Below are positions 1-6,092 of a stretch of 8,735 nt of DNA, piece by piece. The position numbers and the translations under genes are program-made. The stretch is from JALYQB01 sp035640155 (GTDB taxonomy: Bacteria; Actinomycetota; Actinomycetes; Mycobacteriales; Pseudonocardiaceae). Under the pieces are notes generated by a model. The model had not been told where the DNA came from. It made no database searches and saw nothing but the letters and a program-made list of their open reading frames with translations. Numbering within the stretch: position 1 is the first letter of the stretch; every line of letters begins with the position of its first letter. The DNA lies in assembly GCA_035640155.1 (NCBI GenBank), contig DASQWR010000169.1, positions 1 to 8,735 on the forward strand, given 5' to 3'.

Positions 1-141
1 GGGTGGCCGCTGGACGATGCCGCGCGGATCGCGCTCGGCACGGTGCACCAGACGGCGACGTCGGTGCGCGAGGCACGCTTCGTGCTGTTCAACGACGAGG
101 TCCACGACGCCTTCCAGCGTGCCCTCACCGCGCTGCCCTGA
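1..141 (+). CDS. C-terminal end of a macro-domain protein (ADP-ribose/O-acetyl-ADP-ribose binding), partial
   Basis: The first reading frame is open from the left edge and ends in TGA at 139-141, giving 46 residues. Two segments resemble the last helix and strand of macro-domain proteins: WPLDDAARIALGTVHQ, and the later VREARFVLFNDEVHDAFQRA. Known members of this family bind ADP-ribose, and some remove it from O-acetyl-ADP-ribose or from modified proteins or nucleic acids. The catalytic and ligand-binding loops lie upstream of the window, so activity cannot be judged. No recognisable gene continues on this strand for about 300 bases. The family call is by recalled similarity to a short tail and is moderately secure. 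Confidence 0.7.
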   Translation, partial: GWPLDDAARIALGTVHQTATSVREARFVLFNDEVHDAFQRALTALP

Positions 142-448
142 TCGCGCACCGATCCAGCTTCAGCGCTCCTACGCCTCACGCGCGGCCGTCGCGGACCAGG
201 TCCGCAAGCTGGTGACCCTGGCCGGCCCGGTGCCGTGCGCGAGTGAGGTCGTCCTCGGCGGGCCTGGGCCGAGGCGGACCCGTCGGGGCCAGCAGGCCCG
301 CGGCAGCCAGCCGCTCCCGGACCCGGAGCGACACATCGTCGGTCAAGCTTCTCACACAGCCCCCGCCCCCGGAGGGCAACAGGAATGTCGAGGTGAGCCG
401 GGAGGATGCCACTATGTGCAGGACGAGCAGTGCGGAGGTGACGTCTTT
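142..448. other. Intergenic stretch of about 300 bp without a confident gene
   Basis: Several frames are open here, as expected at this GC content, including an in-frame 5' extension of the downstream Uma2 gene. That extension is rich in Arg, Ser and Pro and has no family-like pattern, so it is not taken as coding. The only hint of a gene is the possible antitoxin tail on the minus strand (176-334). The promoter of the downstream cluster should lie in the last 100 bases, but I see no convincing -35/-10 pair. The ribosome-binding site GGAGG at 434-438 marks the start of the next gene. Confidence 0.5.
176..334 (-). pseudogene. Possible remnant of a Phd-like antitoxin C-terminus
   Basis: On the minus strand a frame ending in TGA (176-178) encodes SLRVRERLAAAGLLAPTG, then a proline/acidic linker, and closes with GHQLADLVRDGRA. 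A short helix, a Pro-rich linker and a terminal LADLVxxGR-like tail resemble the toxin-binding end of actinobacterial Phd/YefM-type antitoxins. No N-terminal DNA-binding part and no start with a ribosome site are visible; the open frame upstream runs through sequence that looks non-coding and into the start of the Uma2 gene. No toxin gene follows. It may be a chance open frame in GC-rich DNA; the call is weak. Confidence 0.25.
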
Positions 449-1039
449 ATGGCCGCGCCCGTTCCCGAGGTGTTCGAACACGCCGGTCCGTGGACCGAGG
501 CGGAGTTCCTCGCGCTGCCGGTGGACCGGCGGATCGAGCTGCTAGATGGAGCTCTGCTGGTGAGTCCGAGCGCACGCGGCCGTCACCAGCGGCTGTCGTT
601 CCGGCTCGCAGCCGCCCTCGACGCTGTGGTGCCGGTCGGGCTCGAGGTGCTGGAGGCGATCAACGTCCGGGTGGGTCCCGGCAAGATCCTGATCCCGGAT
701 CTAGCGGTGGTCGCCGTCCCCGGCCTCGACCTGACGGTGTATGACGCGGCGGACGTGGTCCTGGTCGTGGAGATCACAAGCCGGGGCAACGCAATGGTCG
801 ACCGAGCGGTCAAGCCGCAGCTCTACGCGCAGGCCGGGATCCCCCACTACCTGCGGGTCGAGCTGGGTGATGCTGGTCCCAGTGCCGTTGTCTACCGCCT
901 GAAGCGGGACCATTACGTCGAGGTGGCGCGCGTCGACCCGGGTCACCCGCTCGTGCTGACCGAGCCGGTCGCGGTCACGCTCGACCTAGCCGCCTTGGCG
1001 GTGGCAACTCGTCCGCTCTTCCACAACGCGGAAAGATGA
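449..1039 (+). CDS. Uma2 family protein (PD-(D/E)xK nuclease fold, DUF820)
   Basis: The 196-residue protein has the full Uma2 layout: WTEAEFLALP at 15-24, ELLDG at 30-34, a conserved His46, IPDLAVV at 82-88, VVEITS at 106-111, and Lys122 followed by YAQAGIPHY at 126-134. Asp84, Glu108 and the downstream Lys match the PD-(D/E)xK nuclease fold. Uma2 proteins are annotated as putative endonucleases, but their biological role is unproven. ATG at 449 is chosen because GGAGG lies ten bases upstream and family similarity begins soon after; the frame is open further upstream but that part looks non-coding. The stop overlaps the next start (ATGA, 1036-1039), which implies translational coupling with the cupin gene. 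Length is normal for the family. Confidence 0.85.
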   Translation: MAAPVPEVFEHAGPWTEAEFLALPVDRRIELLDGALLVSPSARGRHQRLSFRLAAALDAVVPVGLEVLEAINVRVGPGKILIPDLAVVAVPGLDLTVYDAADVVLVVEITSRGNAMVDRAVKPQLYAQAGIPHYLRVELGDAGPSAVVYRLKRDHYVEVARVDPGHPLVLTEPVAVTLDLAALAVATRPLFHNAER

Positions 1040-1341
1040 TGGGTGCTCAGCGGGTGGCCTTCGACGGCACGAATCCGCCGACGACGGCGGACGTGGAGAA
1101 GCAGTTCCGGGACCAGGGGCACGCACCGCAGACGTGGTCAAACGGAGCCGGCACCGGCTACGAACGGCATGCTCACAGCTACCACAAGCGGCTGTACTGC
1201 ACGTCCGGGCGCATCACCTTCCACACCGACGAGGGTGACTTCGAGCTGCACCCCGGTGACCGCCTCGACGTCGACCCGGGCACGTCCCACGGTGCGACGG
1301 TCGGCCCCGAGGGCGTCACCTGTGTGGAAGCGGCGCTGTAG
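1036..1341 (+). CDS. Small single-domain cupin protein
   Basis: The 101-residue protein is a single cupin barrel. The first motif carries HAH at 45-47, followed by LYCTSGRITFH. The second shows ELHPGDRLDV at 70-79 and PGTSH at 81-85. His45, His47 and His85 are candidate metal ligands; the glutamate common in the first cupin motif is not at its usual place, where the sequence reads SYHKR. Similar proteins in actinomycetes are unassigned and may bind a small metabolite or a metal. The start overlaps the Uma2 stop by four bases. A second ATG at 1039 is equally possible and changes only one residue. The gene sits 19 bases before the PfpI-type gene, consistent with an operon. The fold is clear and the function unknown. 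Confidence 0.85.
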   Translation: MMGAQRVAFDGTNPPTTADVEKQFRDQGHAPQTWSNGAGTGYERHAHSYHKRLYCTSGRITFHTDEGDFELHPGDRLDVDPGTSHGATVGPEGVTCVEAAL

Positions 1342-1360
1342 GGCACGAGAGGAGAACGCC

Positions 1361-1915
1361 ATGACCCACCTTGAGGACAAGCCGCTCGAGGGTCGACGCG
1401 CCGCCGTCATGGTCGGCCCGCTGTTCGAGGACATCGAGGCGCTCTACCCGCTCTACCGCCTGCGGGAGGCCGGAGCGGTCGTCGGCGTCATCGGCACCAC
1501 CGCGGGCGAGACCGTGGAGGGCAAGAAAGGCCAGCGGCTCGACGTCGAGCAAGCAGCCGACGACCTGCTCGCCGACGACCTCGACTTGATCGTGATCGCC
1601 GGCGGCTACGGGCCCGACAAGCTGAGAACCGACGAGGCCGTCCTGCGCCTGGTGCGTGACCTGAACGAGCAGGACAAGCCGATCGCCTTCATCTGCCACG
1701 CCGGCTGGGTCCCCGCGTCCGCAGGCATCGTGGGAGGGCGGGTGGTGACGTCAGCCCCGTCGATCGCCGACGATCTGCGCAATGCGGGAGCCGAATGGAA
1801 GGACGCCGAAGTAGCCGTCGACGGCAACCTCGTCTCCTCGCGAGGGCCGGACGACCTGCCCGCGTTCATGCGCGCGACCATCGAGCTCGCCGCCCGCGCC
1901 ACGGCGGTGGCATAG
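1361..1915 (+). CDS. DJ-1/PfpI family protein (type 1 glutamine amidotransferase-like)
   Basis: This 184-residue protein matches the DJ-1/PfpI superfamily along its length. FEDIE (22-26) contributes the conserved acidic residue Glu23. AGGYGPDKL lies at 80-88. The nucleophile elbow AFICHAGW (109-116) places Cys112 next to His113. The terminal block NLVSSRGPDDLPAF is typical of the PfpI/YhbO branch. Family members have been described as proteases, glyoxalases or protein/nucleotide deglycases acting on dicarbonyl damage, so a stress-protection role is plausible but not demonstrated. The start is ATG 1361 with AGAGGAG at 1348-1354. It follows the cupin gene by 19 bases and precedes the amidohydrolase by 14 bases, so it is probably part of the same transcript. 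All expected catalytic residues are present. Confidence 0.9.
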   Translation: MTHLEDKPLEGRRAAVMVGPLFEDIEALYPLYRLREAGAVVGVIGTTAGETVEGKKGQRLDVEQAADDLLADDLDLIVIAGGYGPDKLRTDEAVLRLVRDLNEQDKPIAFICHAGWVPASAGIVGGRVVTSAPSIADDLRNAGAEWKDAEVAVDGNLVSSRGPDDLPAFMRATIELAARATAVA

Positions 1916-1929
1916 CGGGGGCGTGGCCT

Positions 1930-3093
1930 GTGCCACGGAGAGCGTCGGCCACGGCTGCCGACTCGCTGGGTGCGGCCGTTGCAGCCCTGCGTCTGGTGGA
2001 TCACCACGTCCACGGTGCGGCGACCGCCGATCTGGACTCCGCCGGGTTCGCTGCGGGCCTGACCGAGTCCGCGTGGCCGGCGCCGCCCGGGACCAGTCAC
2101 CTGGACTCCCAGCTCGGCTTCGCTGTCCGCCGCTGGTGCGCTCCGGTACTCGAGCTGCCCCCGCACACCGATGCCGTGACCTACCTCGCCCGGCGGCGGG
2201 AGCTCGGCGCCGGCGAGGTCGCCCGCCGGTTCCTCACCGCGAGCGGAACCGGGTGGTTCCTGGTGGAGACCGGCTACCGCGCGGAGGAGATCCTCGGGCC
2301 GGCGTCGATGGCACGGGCTTGCGGCGCCCGTGTCGCGGAGGTGGTGCGGCTGGAGTCGGTCGCCGAGGAGGTGGCCGGGGCAGCCCCCGGGGCGGCGGGG
2401 TTCGCCGAGGCGTTCGCGACCGCGCTCGACGGGCGCGCCCGGCACGCCGCCGGGCTGAAGTCCGTGATCGCCTACCGGCATGGCCTCGACTTCGACCCGG
2501 AGCCGCCGGATGCGGCCGAGGTTCGGCGCGCCGCGGGGCGGTGGCTGCGCCGCTGGGAGGGTGGGGAGAAGCGCCTGATCGACCCCGTGCTGCTGCGCCA
2601 TCTGCTGTGGGTGGGGGTGGAATGCAGGCTGCCGTTGCAGTTCCACGTCGGTTACGGCGACCCCGACCTGACCCTGCACCGCTGCGACCCCTCACTGATG
2701 ACCGGGTTCCTGCGCCGCGTCCAGGACCGCGGCGTGGCCGTGATGCTGCTGCACTGCTACCCCTACCACCGCACCGCCGGGTACCTGGCCGCGGTCTTCC
2801 CGCACGTCTACCTCGATGTCGGGCTGGCGGTGAACCCACACCGGTGCCCGCAGCCGGGCGCTCGTGGGGGAGTCGCTGGAGGTGGCCCGGTTCGGCAAGG
2901 CGCTCTTCTCGTCCGATGCGTGGGGGCCGCCCGAGCTGCACTATCTCGGGCGGTGCTGTGGCGCCGGGCGATGACCGAGGTGCTGGGCGAGTGGGTCGCC
3001 TCCGGGGACTGGTCGCAGGCGGATGCGGTGCGCGTCGCCGAGTTGGTGGGCGCTGGCAATGCCCGACGGGTGTACCGGCTGGAGGAGCCGTGA
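1930..3093 (+). CDS. Amidohydrolase-2 family metal-dependent hydrolase, with two compensating frameshifts
   Basis: The frame encodes a TIM-barrel amidohydrolase of 387 residues. DHHVHG near the N-terminus holds the HxH metal site (His26, His28), FHVGYGD supplies His239, and LLHCYPYHR supplies His275. Start GTG 1930 lies just before the first conserved strand; GGGGG at 1917-1921 may be the ribosome site. As read, residues 303-340 look foreign. Removing one C from the run 2835-2837 and adding one G at 2948-2950 restores HTGARSRALVGESLEVARFG, then KALFSSDAWGPPELHYLG, joining smoothly to AVLWRRAMTEVLGEWV. That segment contains the expected metal-ligand Asp329. So the copy is either sequencing-damaged or a true double mutant lacking that ligand. 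Related proteins occur with or fused to glutamine synthetase-like domains (FluG-type); none is present here and the substrate is unknown. Confidence 0.8.
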   Translation: MPRRASATAADSLGAAVAALRLVDHHVHGAATADLDSAGFAAGLTESAWPAPPGTSHLDSQLGFAVRRWCAPVLELPPHTDAVTYLARRRELGAGEVARRFLTASGTGWFLVETGYRAEEILGPASMARACGARVAEVVRLESVAEEVAGAAPGAAGFAEAFATALDGRARHAAGLKSVIAYRHGLDFDPEPPDAAEVRRAAGRWLRRWEGGEKRLIDPVLLRHLLWVGVECRLPLQFHVGYGDPDLTLHRCDPSLMTGFLRRVQDRGVAVMLLHCYPYHRTAGYLAAVFPHVYLDVGLAVNPHRCPQPGARGGVAGGGPVRQGALLVRCVGAARAALSRAVLWRRAMTEVLGEWVASGDWSQADAVRVAELVGAGNARRVYRLEEP

Positions 3094-3139
3094 ACGCCCA
3101 GGAGCTGCTTGACCGACGCTGAGAAAGGTAACCCACACC

Positions 3140-3412
3140 ATGGCCGACATCACGGTCACTTCCATGGGGCCTCGCGAGTTCGAGGTCCAGGTCCGCGACG
3201 AGGATCTCGAGACCAGCCATCACGTCACGGTGCCCGAGAGCCTCATCGATGAGCTGCACCTTCCCGAAGACGATCTCGAGAGGGTGGTGCGGGAGTCTTT
3301 CGTCTTCCTCTTGGAGCGAGAGCCTGCCTCTTCCATCATGTCCGAGTTTTCGCTGGACGTCATCTCCGGCTACTTTCCCGAGTACAAGGAGGAGCTGCCC
3401 GAAAGGCTGTAG
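3140..3412 (+). CDS. Small acidic conserved protein of unknown function
   Basis: The 90-residue product is clearly coding: it shows a regular alternation of strand-like and helix-like segments, an acidic composition, and no run of odd residues. It begins ADITVTSMGPREFEVQV and contains ESFVFLLEREPASSI, then a tail with VISGYFPEY. I recall similar short uncharacterised proteins in actinomycetes but no established function. There is no signal peptide, membrane segment or metal motif. ATG 3140 follows GAAAGG at 3123-3128. It lies 46 bases after the amidohydrolase and may be the last gene of the cluster, because a strong hairpin follows at once. Its GC content is slightly lower than its neighbours. 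Confidence 0.75.
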   Translation: MADITVTSMGPREFEVQVRDEDLETSHHVTVPESLIDELHLPEDDLERVVRESFVFLLEREPASSIMSEFSLDVISGYFPEYKEELPERL

Positions 3413-3424
3413 CTAAACGGCTTC

Positions 3425-3443
3425 GGGCTGCGCGGCGCGGCCC
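3425..3443. terminator. Hairpin between convergent genes, probable bidirectional terminator
   Basis: GGGCTGCG and CGCGGCCC form an eight-pair stem with one G-T wobble around a three-base loop. It lies in the 45-base gap between the stops of the + strand 90-aa gene and the minus-strand 274-aa gene. There is no T-tract on either side, as is common for terminators in high-GC actinomycetes. Placement between two gene ends supports the call; the structure is predicted by eye only. Confidence 0.55.
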
Positions 3444-3457
3444 TCCCGTGTCGAGAG

Positions 3458-4282
3458 TCAGGCACCGGGAGCGGGCAGCCAGTTGGCTCCCATGGGGAAC
3501 AGGTACCGGTCAGCGACGAGCGTGAGCACCCGCCGGGCCGACCGCGGTGACGTGACGACCGCGCGCGGCACGCTGCCGCCGACTCGCTGATAGGCCCGGC
3601 CCGTTAGCTCCTCGAGTAGTTCCGATACGGTTCCCTCGGCGGTGCGAAGTCGTAGACCGGTGGCGCGTTGCAGCCGGGCCACCTCGACCAGGCCGAGCGA
3701 CCGCTCGGCGTACTCGGGGAACATTCCGGCCAGGAAAAGGGCGCCGTCACCGATGCGCCGCCAGACACCCGGCTGCTGATTGGGGGGCAATGTCTCGAGC
3801 AGGGCGGCCAGGTGCGGCAGGTCGAGCTCGTCCCACCGCTGCCGCCGCCAGCCGCGCTGACTGCGTCGCCACACGGCACCCGACGCCAACCTCGCGTAGG
3901 AGGTCAGCAGCTCGGCGAGGAACAGGCGGTGCTCCGGCTCGGCGGCGAAGGCCGCCAGCACCGGCCCGTCGAAGACCGGCACCCGGGCGCGGGGACCGGT
4001 GCGGTCGGTGACGTAGGAGGTGCCGATGAGCGCGTTGCTCGTCCGGTGCACCGCCGCAGCGAACACCAGGAACGGCGACAGGTAGCTGAACTGCCCCGGC
4101 TCCTCGCGGCGGCCCATGAGAACGGCATCGGCCACGGCGGGGCGGTCGAGCAGGTCCAGGACCAGGGTGGGCTCCCGCCGCAGCACCGGCACCTGGTCGG
4201 CCCGGCCCCCGGCGAGAGCGAGCAGGTCGGGGTCGGTCAGGTGCTCGCCGTACCGCCGGCTGGCCGCCTCGCGCGTGTCCAC
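3458..4282 (-). CDS. Conserved-looking protein of unknown function, 274 aa
   Basis: I do not recognise this family. The reading frame begins with GTG at 4282, the first possible start after an in-frame TGA upstream, and continues to TGA at 3458-3460. It looks soluble, with many Arg and Leu. Notable blocks are SYLSPFLVFAAAVHRTSNAL at about 66-85, LFLAELLTSYARLASGAVW at about 120-138, a basic patch RRSQRGWRRQRWDELDLPHL, and WRRIGDGALFLAGMFPEYAE at about 174-193. No Walker, nuclease, HTH or metal motif is evident, and there is no clear signal peptide. A G-rich stretch close to the start may serve as ribosome site. It lies on the same strand as the cas10 remnant, 267 bases downstream, but nothing in its sequence identifies it as a Cas protein. 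It is convergent with the metabolic cluster. Confidence 0.7.
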   Translation of the reverse strand: MDTREAASRRYGEHLTDPDLLALAGGRADQVPVLRREPTLVLDLLDRPAVADAVLMGRREEPGQFSYLSPFLVFAAAVHRTSNALIGTSYVTDRTGPRARVPVFDGPVLAAFAAEPEHRLFLAELLTSYARLASGAVWRRSQRGWRRQRWDELDLPHLAALLETLPPNQQPGVWRRIGDGALFLAGMFPEYAERSLGLVEVARLQRATGLRLRTAEGTVSELLEELTGRAYQRVGGSVPRAVVTSPRSARRVLTLVADRYLFPMGANWLPAPGA

Positions 4283-4549
4283 ACCCCCATCTTGCGCCTG
4301 ACTGCCGGTGGTATCGACAAGTCACAGTGTGGTACCGCTGTGCAGTTCTCTCCGCAGGTGCCTCTCCGCCCTGCGCTGTTGACAAGTGGAAACGGCCATG
4401 GGTTGATCAGCACAACCACGGTGCCGACGAGGACACGTCATTGGGCGCTCGACCGGGGCTCCCTCGCCGGAGCCCGGACGGGAGCTCATGGCCCTGGTAG
4501 TGCGCCACCCCGTCGGCTCGGTGGAACGCAGCCAGCCGCGGGTCCAGCC
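4283..4549. other. Stretch between the 274-aa gene and the cas10 remnant; no gene recognised
   Basis: If the cas10 remnant were intact, its palm, zinc and C-terminal domains would occupy this DNA, but no frame here shows GGDD or other Cas10 motifs. On the minus strand, in a frame different from the remnant, a stretch ending at 4407-4409 reads GLDPRLAAFHRADGVAHYQG and continues for about 25 more codons. It looks somewhat protein-like but has no start or family I recognise; it could be debris from whatever replaced the end of cas10. The part nearest 4282 presumably contains the promoter of the 274-aa gene, including an inverted repeat at 4323-4342. Confidence 0.4.
4323..4342. promoter_or_regulatory. 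Operator-like inverted repeat upstream of the 274-aa gene
   Basis: CACAG and CTGTG form matching arms separated by ten bases centred on GGTACC. The element begins 41 bases upstream of the GTG start of the minus-strand gene, where a promoter or operator would be expected. No convincing -35/-10 pair was found. A chance palindrome is possible; the call rests on symmetry and position. Confidence 0.3.
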
Positions 4550-5602
4550 CTATGGTCGCTCGCGGCCATCGCGATCACGGGCTGAGCGTCCCAGCGCCCG
4601 GCCGAGCTGATCGAGGTCCTGCACGACGATCGCGAAGTACGCACTCGGCGCTGGAACACCGGCCTTCCGGGCCACTGCCGCGAGTGCGCTGGCCGCCTTA
4701 CGACCAGCGTTCACGACCTGCTCGTCCGGGGTGATGCCGTACTCCCGGGCCAGCCTCGCGACGTCCCACCTCTCGGGAGTCACCCAGGCGCCGAGACGAC
4801 CGGCAAGGGGCTCCAGACCGGTGGGGGTCGGCACCGACCGAAGCGTCGAGCGGTCGGTGTGCACGTGGAGCCGATCCAGTGCCCTGGTCAGCTCCCGCAC
4901 TGTGCCGAGCAGCTCCGCGCCGACAACGGAGTCGGCGCCCGCCCGTTCCAGCAGCCGGCTCCGGAACGCCGACGACGCAATGCTCACCGTGGAGGGGAAA
5001 CGCTGGCTGCCCGCCCGTCGCTTCGCCCACCCCGCCGCGGACAGCGCTTCGTCCTGTTCATGGGGCAGCGAGCCACGTGGCGCGGTGACGGCCGGTAATC
5101 CAGGCGACTGCCCAGACAGTTTCTGCTGCGGGATTTCGACCGGCTCGAACACCCGCGCGCGGCGCCGGCCGACCATCTCGCGCTGCGCGGCCTCCCAGAG
5201 ATCACCGTAAGCACCGTCGACGACCGGGCCGGTGACACTCACCCAGGCCAGGTCGGGCAAGCCGGGAGTACCCGGCGGGTCTTTGGTGTCGAAGGTCTGC
5301 TCGAGCAGGGCCCGCCAGTCCCGCCCGACCTCCACCGCGACGGCTCGGGCGATCTCTGGTCCGGTCCCCTCCGAGGCCAGAAATGCGATCTTGTTGGTGA
5401 CACTCGGGGCGTCGGGAGCAGCAGGGAAGATCAGCCCGCACGGCGCGGCTGCGCAGTCGAGCCGGTTGTGCGCAGTTCGGGCGGCGAGCCTGACCAACCG
5501 CTGGATGATCTCGCTCGCGCCGGCCACGTCGGTGGTGCTGCACGACTCACCGATGAACCGCTGCACGCCGCCGAGCGACAGCAGCACAAGGTCGACCTGC
5601 AC
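4550..5602 (-). pseudogene. cas10: Truncated Cas10/Cmr2-like protein (type III CRISPR), palm domain lost
   Basis: In active systems Cas10 is the large subunit of the type III interference complex and makes cyclic oligoadenylate through a GGDD palm domain. This frame carries the N-terminal Cmr2-like part: LGGVQRFI (10-17), GLIFPA (56-61), NKIAFL (70-75) and Trp96. KLSGQ (161-165) sits where the family has a CxLC-type zinc knuckle, here without cysteines. RFPSTVSIAS lies at 201-210, and the first palm strand YFAIVVQDLDQLGRALG at 322-338. Twelve residues later the frame stops, so GGDD, the second half of the palm and the C-terminal domain are missing. No HD nuclease domain precedes it, as in some Cmr2 variants. 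GTG 5602 is preferred, with G-rich Shine-Dalgarno-like sequence upstream; the open frame extends to 5713 without family similarity. Whether a truncated protein is made is unknown; type III assignment is inferred from motifs recalled, not searched. Confidence 0.7.
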
Positions 5603-5910
5603 GCCGTTGATCCCCCCGCTCCTTCGGGCAGCCTCTGGTCTGATCTGTTCCGCTCGGCAGGCCCCCGACGTACCTGTTACTGCGCGGACACCATACCGCC
5701 CGGAAGGCTGCACCGACCGGAAAGGCTGGGCGACGCAGGTACAGGGAGCGACGGAGCTGGGGCATGTCGCAGTCGCTCGTCAGCAGGTGTGGATCCGGAG
5801 CGTGACGGCTGGACGTGATCGAGCTGCGGCAGGTGGCCAGGCACTGGAGTGTCGATCACGGGCCGTGTTGGGGCGGCTGGAGGCGCGAACCGCCACGACG
5901 GCGAATGACC
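5603..5910. other. Spacer between the CRISPR array and the cas10 remnant
   Basis: About 308 bases with no supported gene. The cas10 reading frame stays open to 5713, but the added residues are rich in Arg, Gly and Ala and look non-coding. Because the array appears to be read from right to left, this stretch would be its downstream (leader-distal) flank and the 5' region of cas10. I see no clear promoter and no fourth repeat. A possible Shine-Dalgarno sequence, GAAGGAG, lies on the minus strand about 16 bases before the GTG at 5602, with a G-run closer to it. Confidence 0.5.
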
Positions 5911-5952
5911 GTTTCTACAGTACACACCTTTCGGCATGAGGTGCTTCGGAAC
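5911..5952 (-). repeat. Degenerate terminal CRISPR repeat with a 5-bp insertion
   Basis: This copy keeps the right-hand 22 bases of the repeat with one change, starts with the same GTTTC, but has five extra bases (TACAG) and several substitutions between them. On the minus strand the hairpin region becomes ATGCC-GAAA-GGTGT. It can still pair if two G-T wobbles are allowed, while the spacing to the GAAAC end is disturbed. Decay of the leader-distal repeat is common in CRISPR arrays and supports transcription on the minus strand. Confidence 0.75.
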
Positions 5953-6092
5953 GTGACCAAAGACCCCTGGGCCAACGAGCAGGTTCGTTTCTATACGCCC
6001 TTCGGCGTGAGGTGCTTCGGAACGGCATGCATGGCAGATGGCGCCGGGCAACAGGGTTTCTATACGCCCTTCGGCGTGAGGTGCTTCGGAAC
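5911..6092 (-). CRISPR. Three-repeat, two-spacer CRISPR array, 37-nt repeats
   Basis: Two identical 37-base repeats lie at 5987-6023 and 6056-6092 (+ strand GTTTCTATACGCC...GGTGCTTCGGAAC). A degenerate third copy lies at 5911-5952. Spacers are 34 bases (5953-5986) and 32 bases (6024-6055) and are unrelated to each other. Read on the minus strand, each repeat contains ACGCC-GAAG-GGCGT, a five-pair hairpin whose base directly abuts the last eight bases ATAGAAAC. That is the usual geometry for Cas6 cleavage leaving an 8-nt 5' tag, and the tag resembles the common AUUGAAAC. This and the decay of the left-hand repeat both place the leader on the right. The nearby cas10 remnant suggests type III. 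No cas1, cas2, cas6 or other effector genes are in the window, so activity would need genes elsewhere in the genome. Confidence 0.9.

Noticed and set aside
17..448. In-frame 5' extension of the Uma2 gene
   Set aside because: It overlaps the macro-domain gene end, is Arg/Ser/Pro-rich without family similarity, and a ribosome site lies right before ATG 449.
1743..1752. TGACGTCA palindrome
   Set aside because: It lies inside the DJ-1/PfpI coding sequence, explained by its codons, with no regulatory context.
1606..2679. Long minus-strand open frame (357 codons)
   Set aside because: It is opposite two well-recognised genes, with composition typical of antisense GC-rich frames.
1923..3259. Long open frames on both strands over the amidohydrolase
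   Set aside because: They are Arg/Pro/Gly-rich shadows; the amidohydrolase motifs lie in another frame.
4288..4290. ATG just upstream of the 274-aa gene
   Set aside because: It is out of frame with the gene; GTG 4282 is the first in-frame start after an upstream stop.
4379..4384. TTGACA resembling a -35 box on the + strand
   Set aside because: No -10-like sequence 16-18 bases downstream and no + strand gene to serve.
3668..4585. Plus-strand open frame of 305 codons opposite the 274-aa gene
   Set aside because: Low-complexity Gln/Arg/Gly composition and no plausible family; the minus-strand frame is more protein-like.
5677..6051. Minus-strand open frame across the same array
   Set aside because: It runs through repeats and spacers and has no protein-family pattern.
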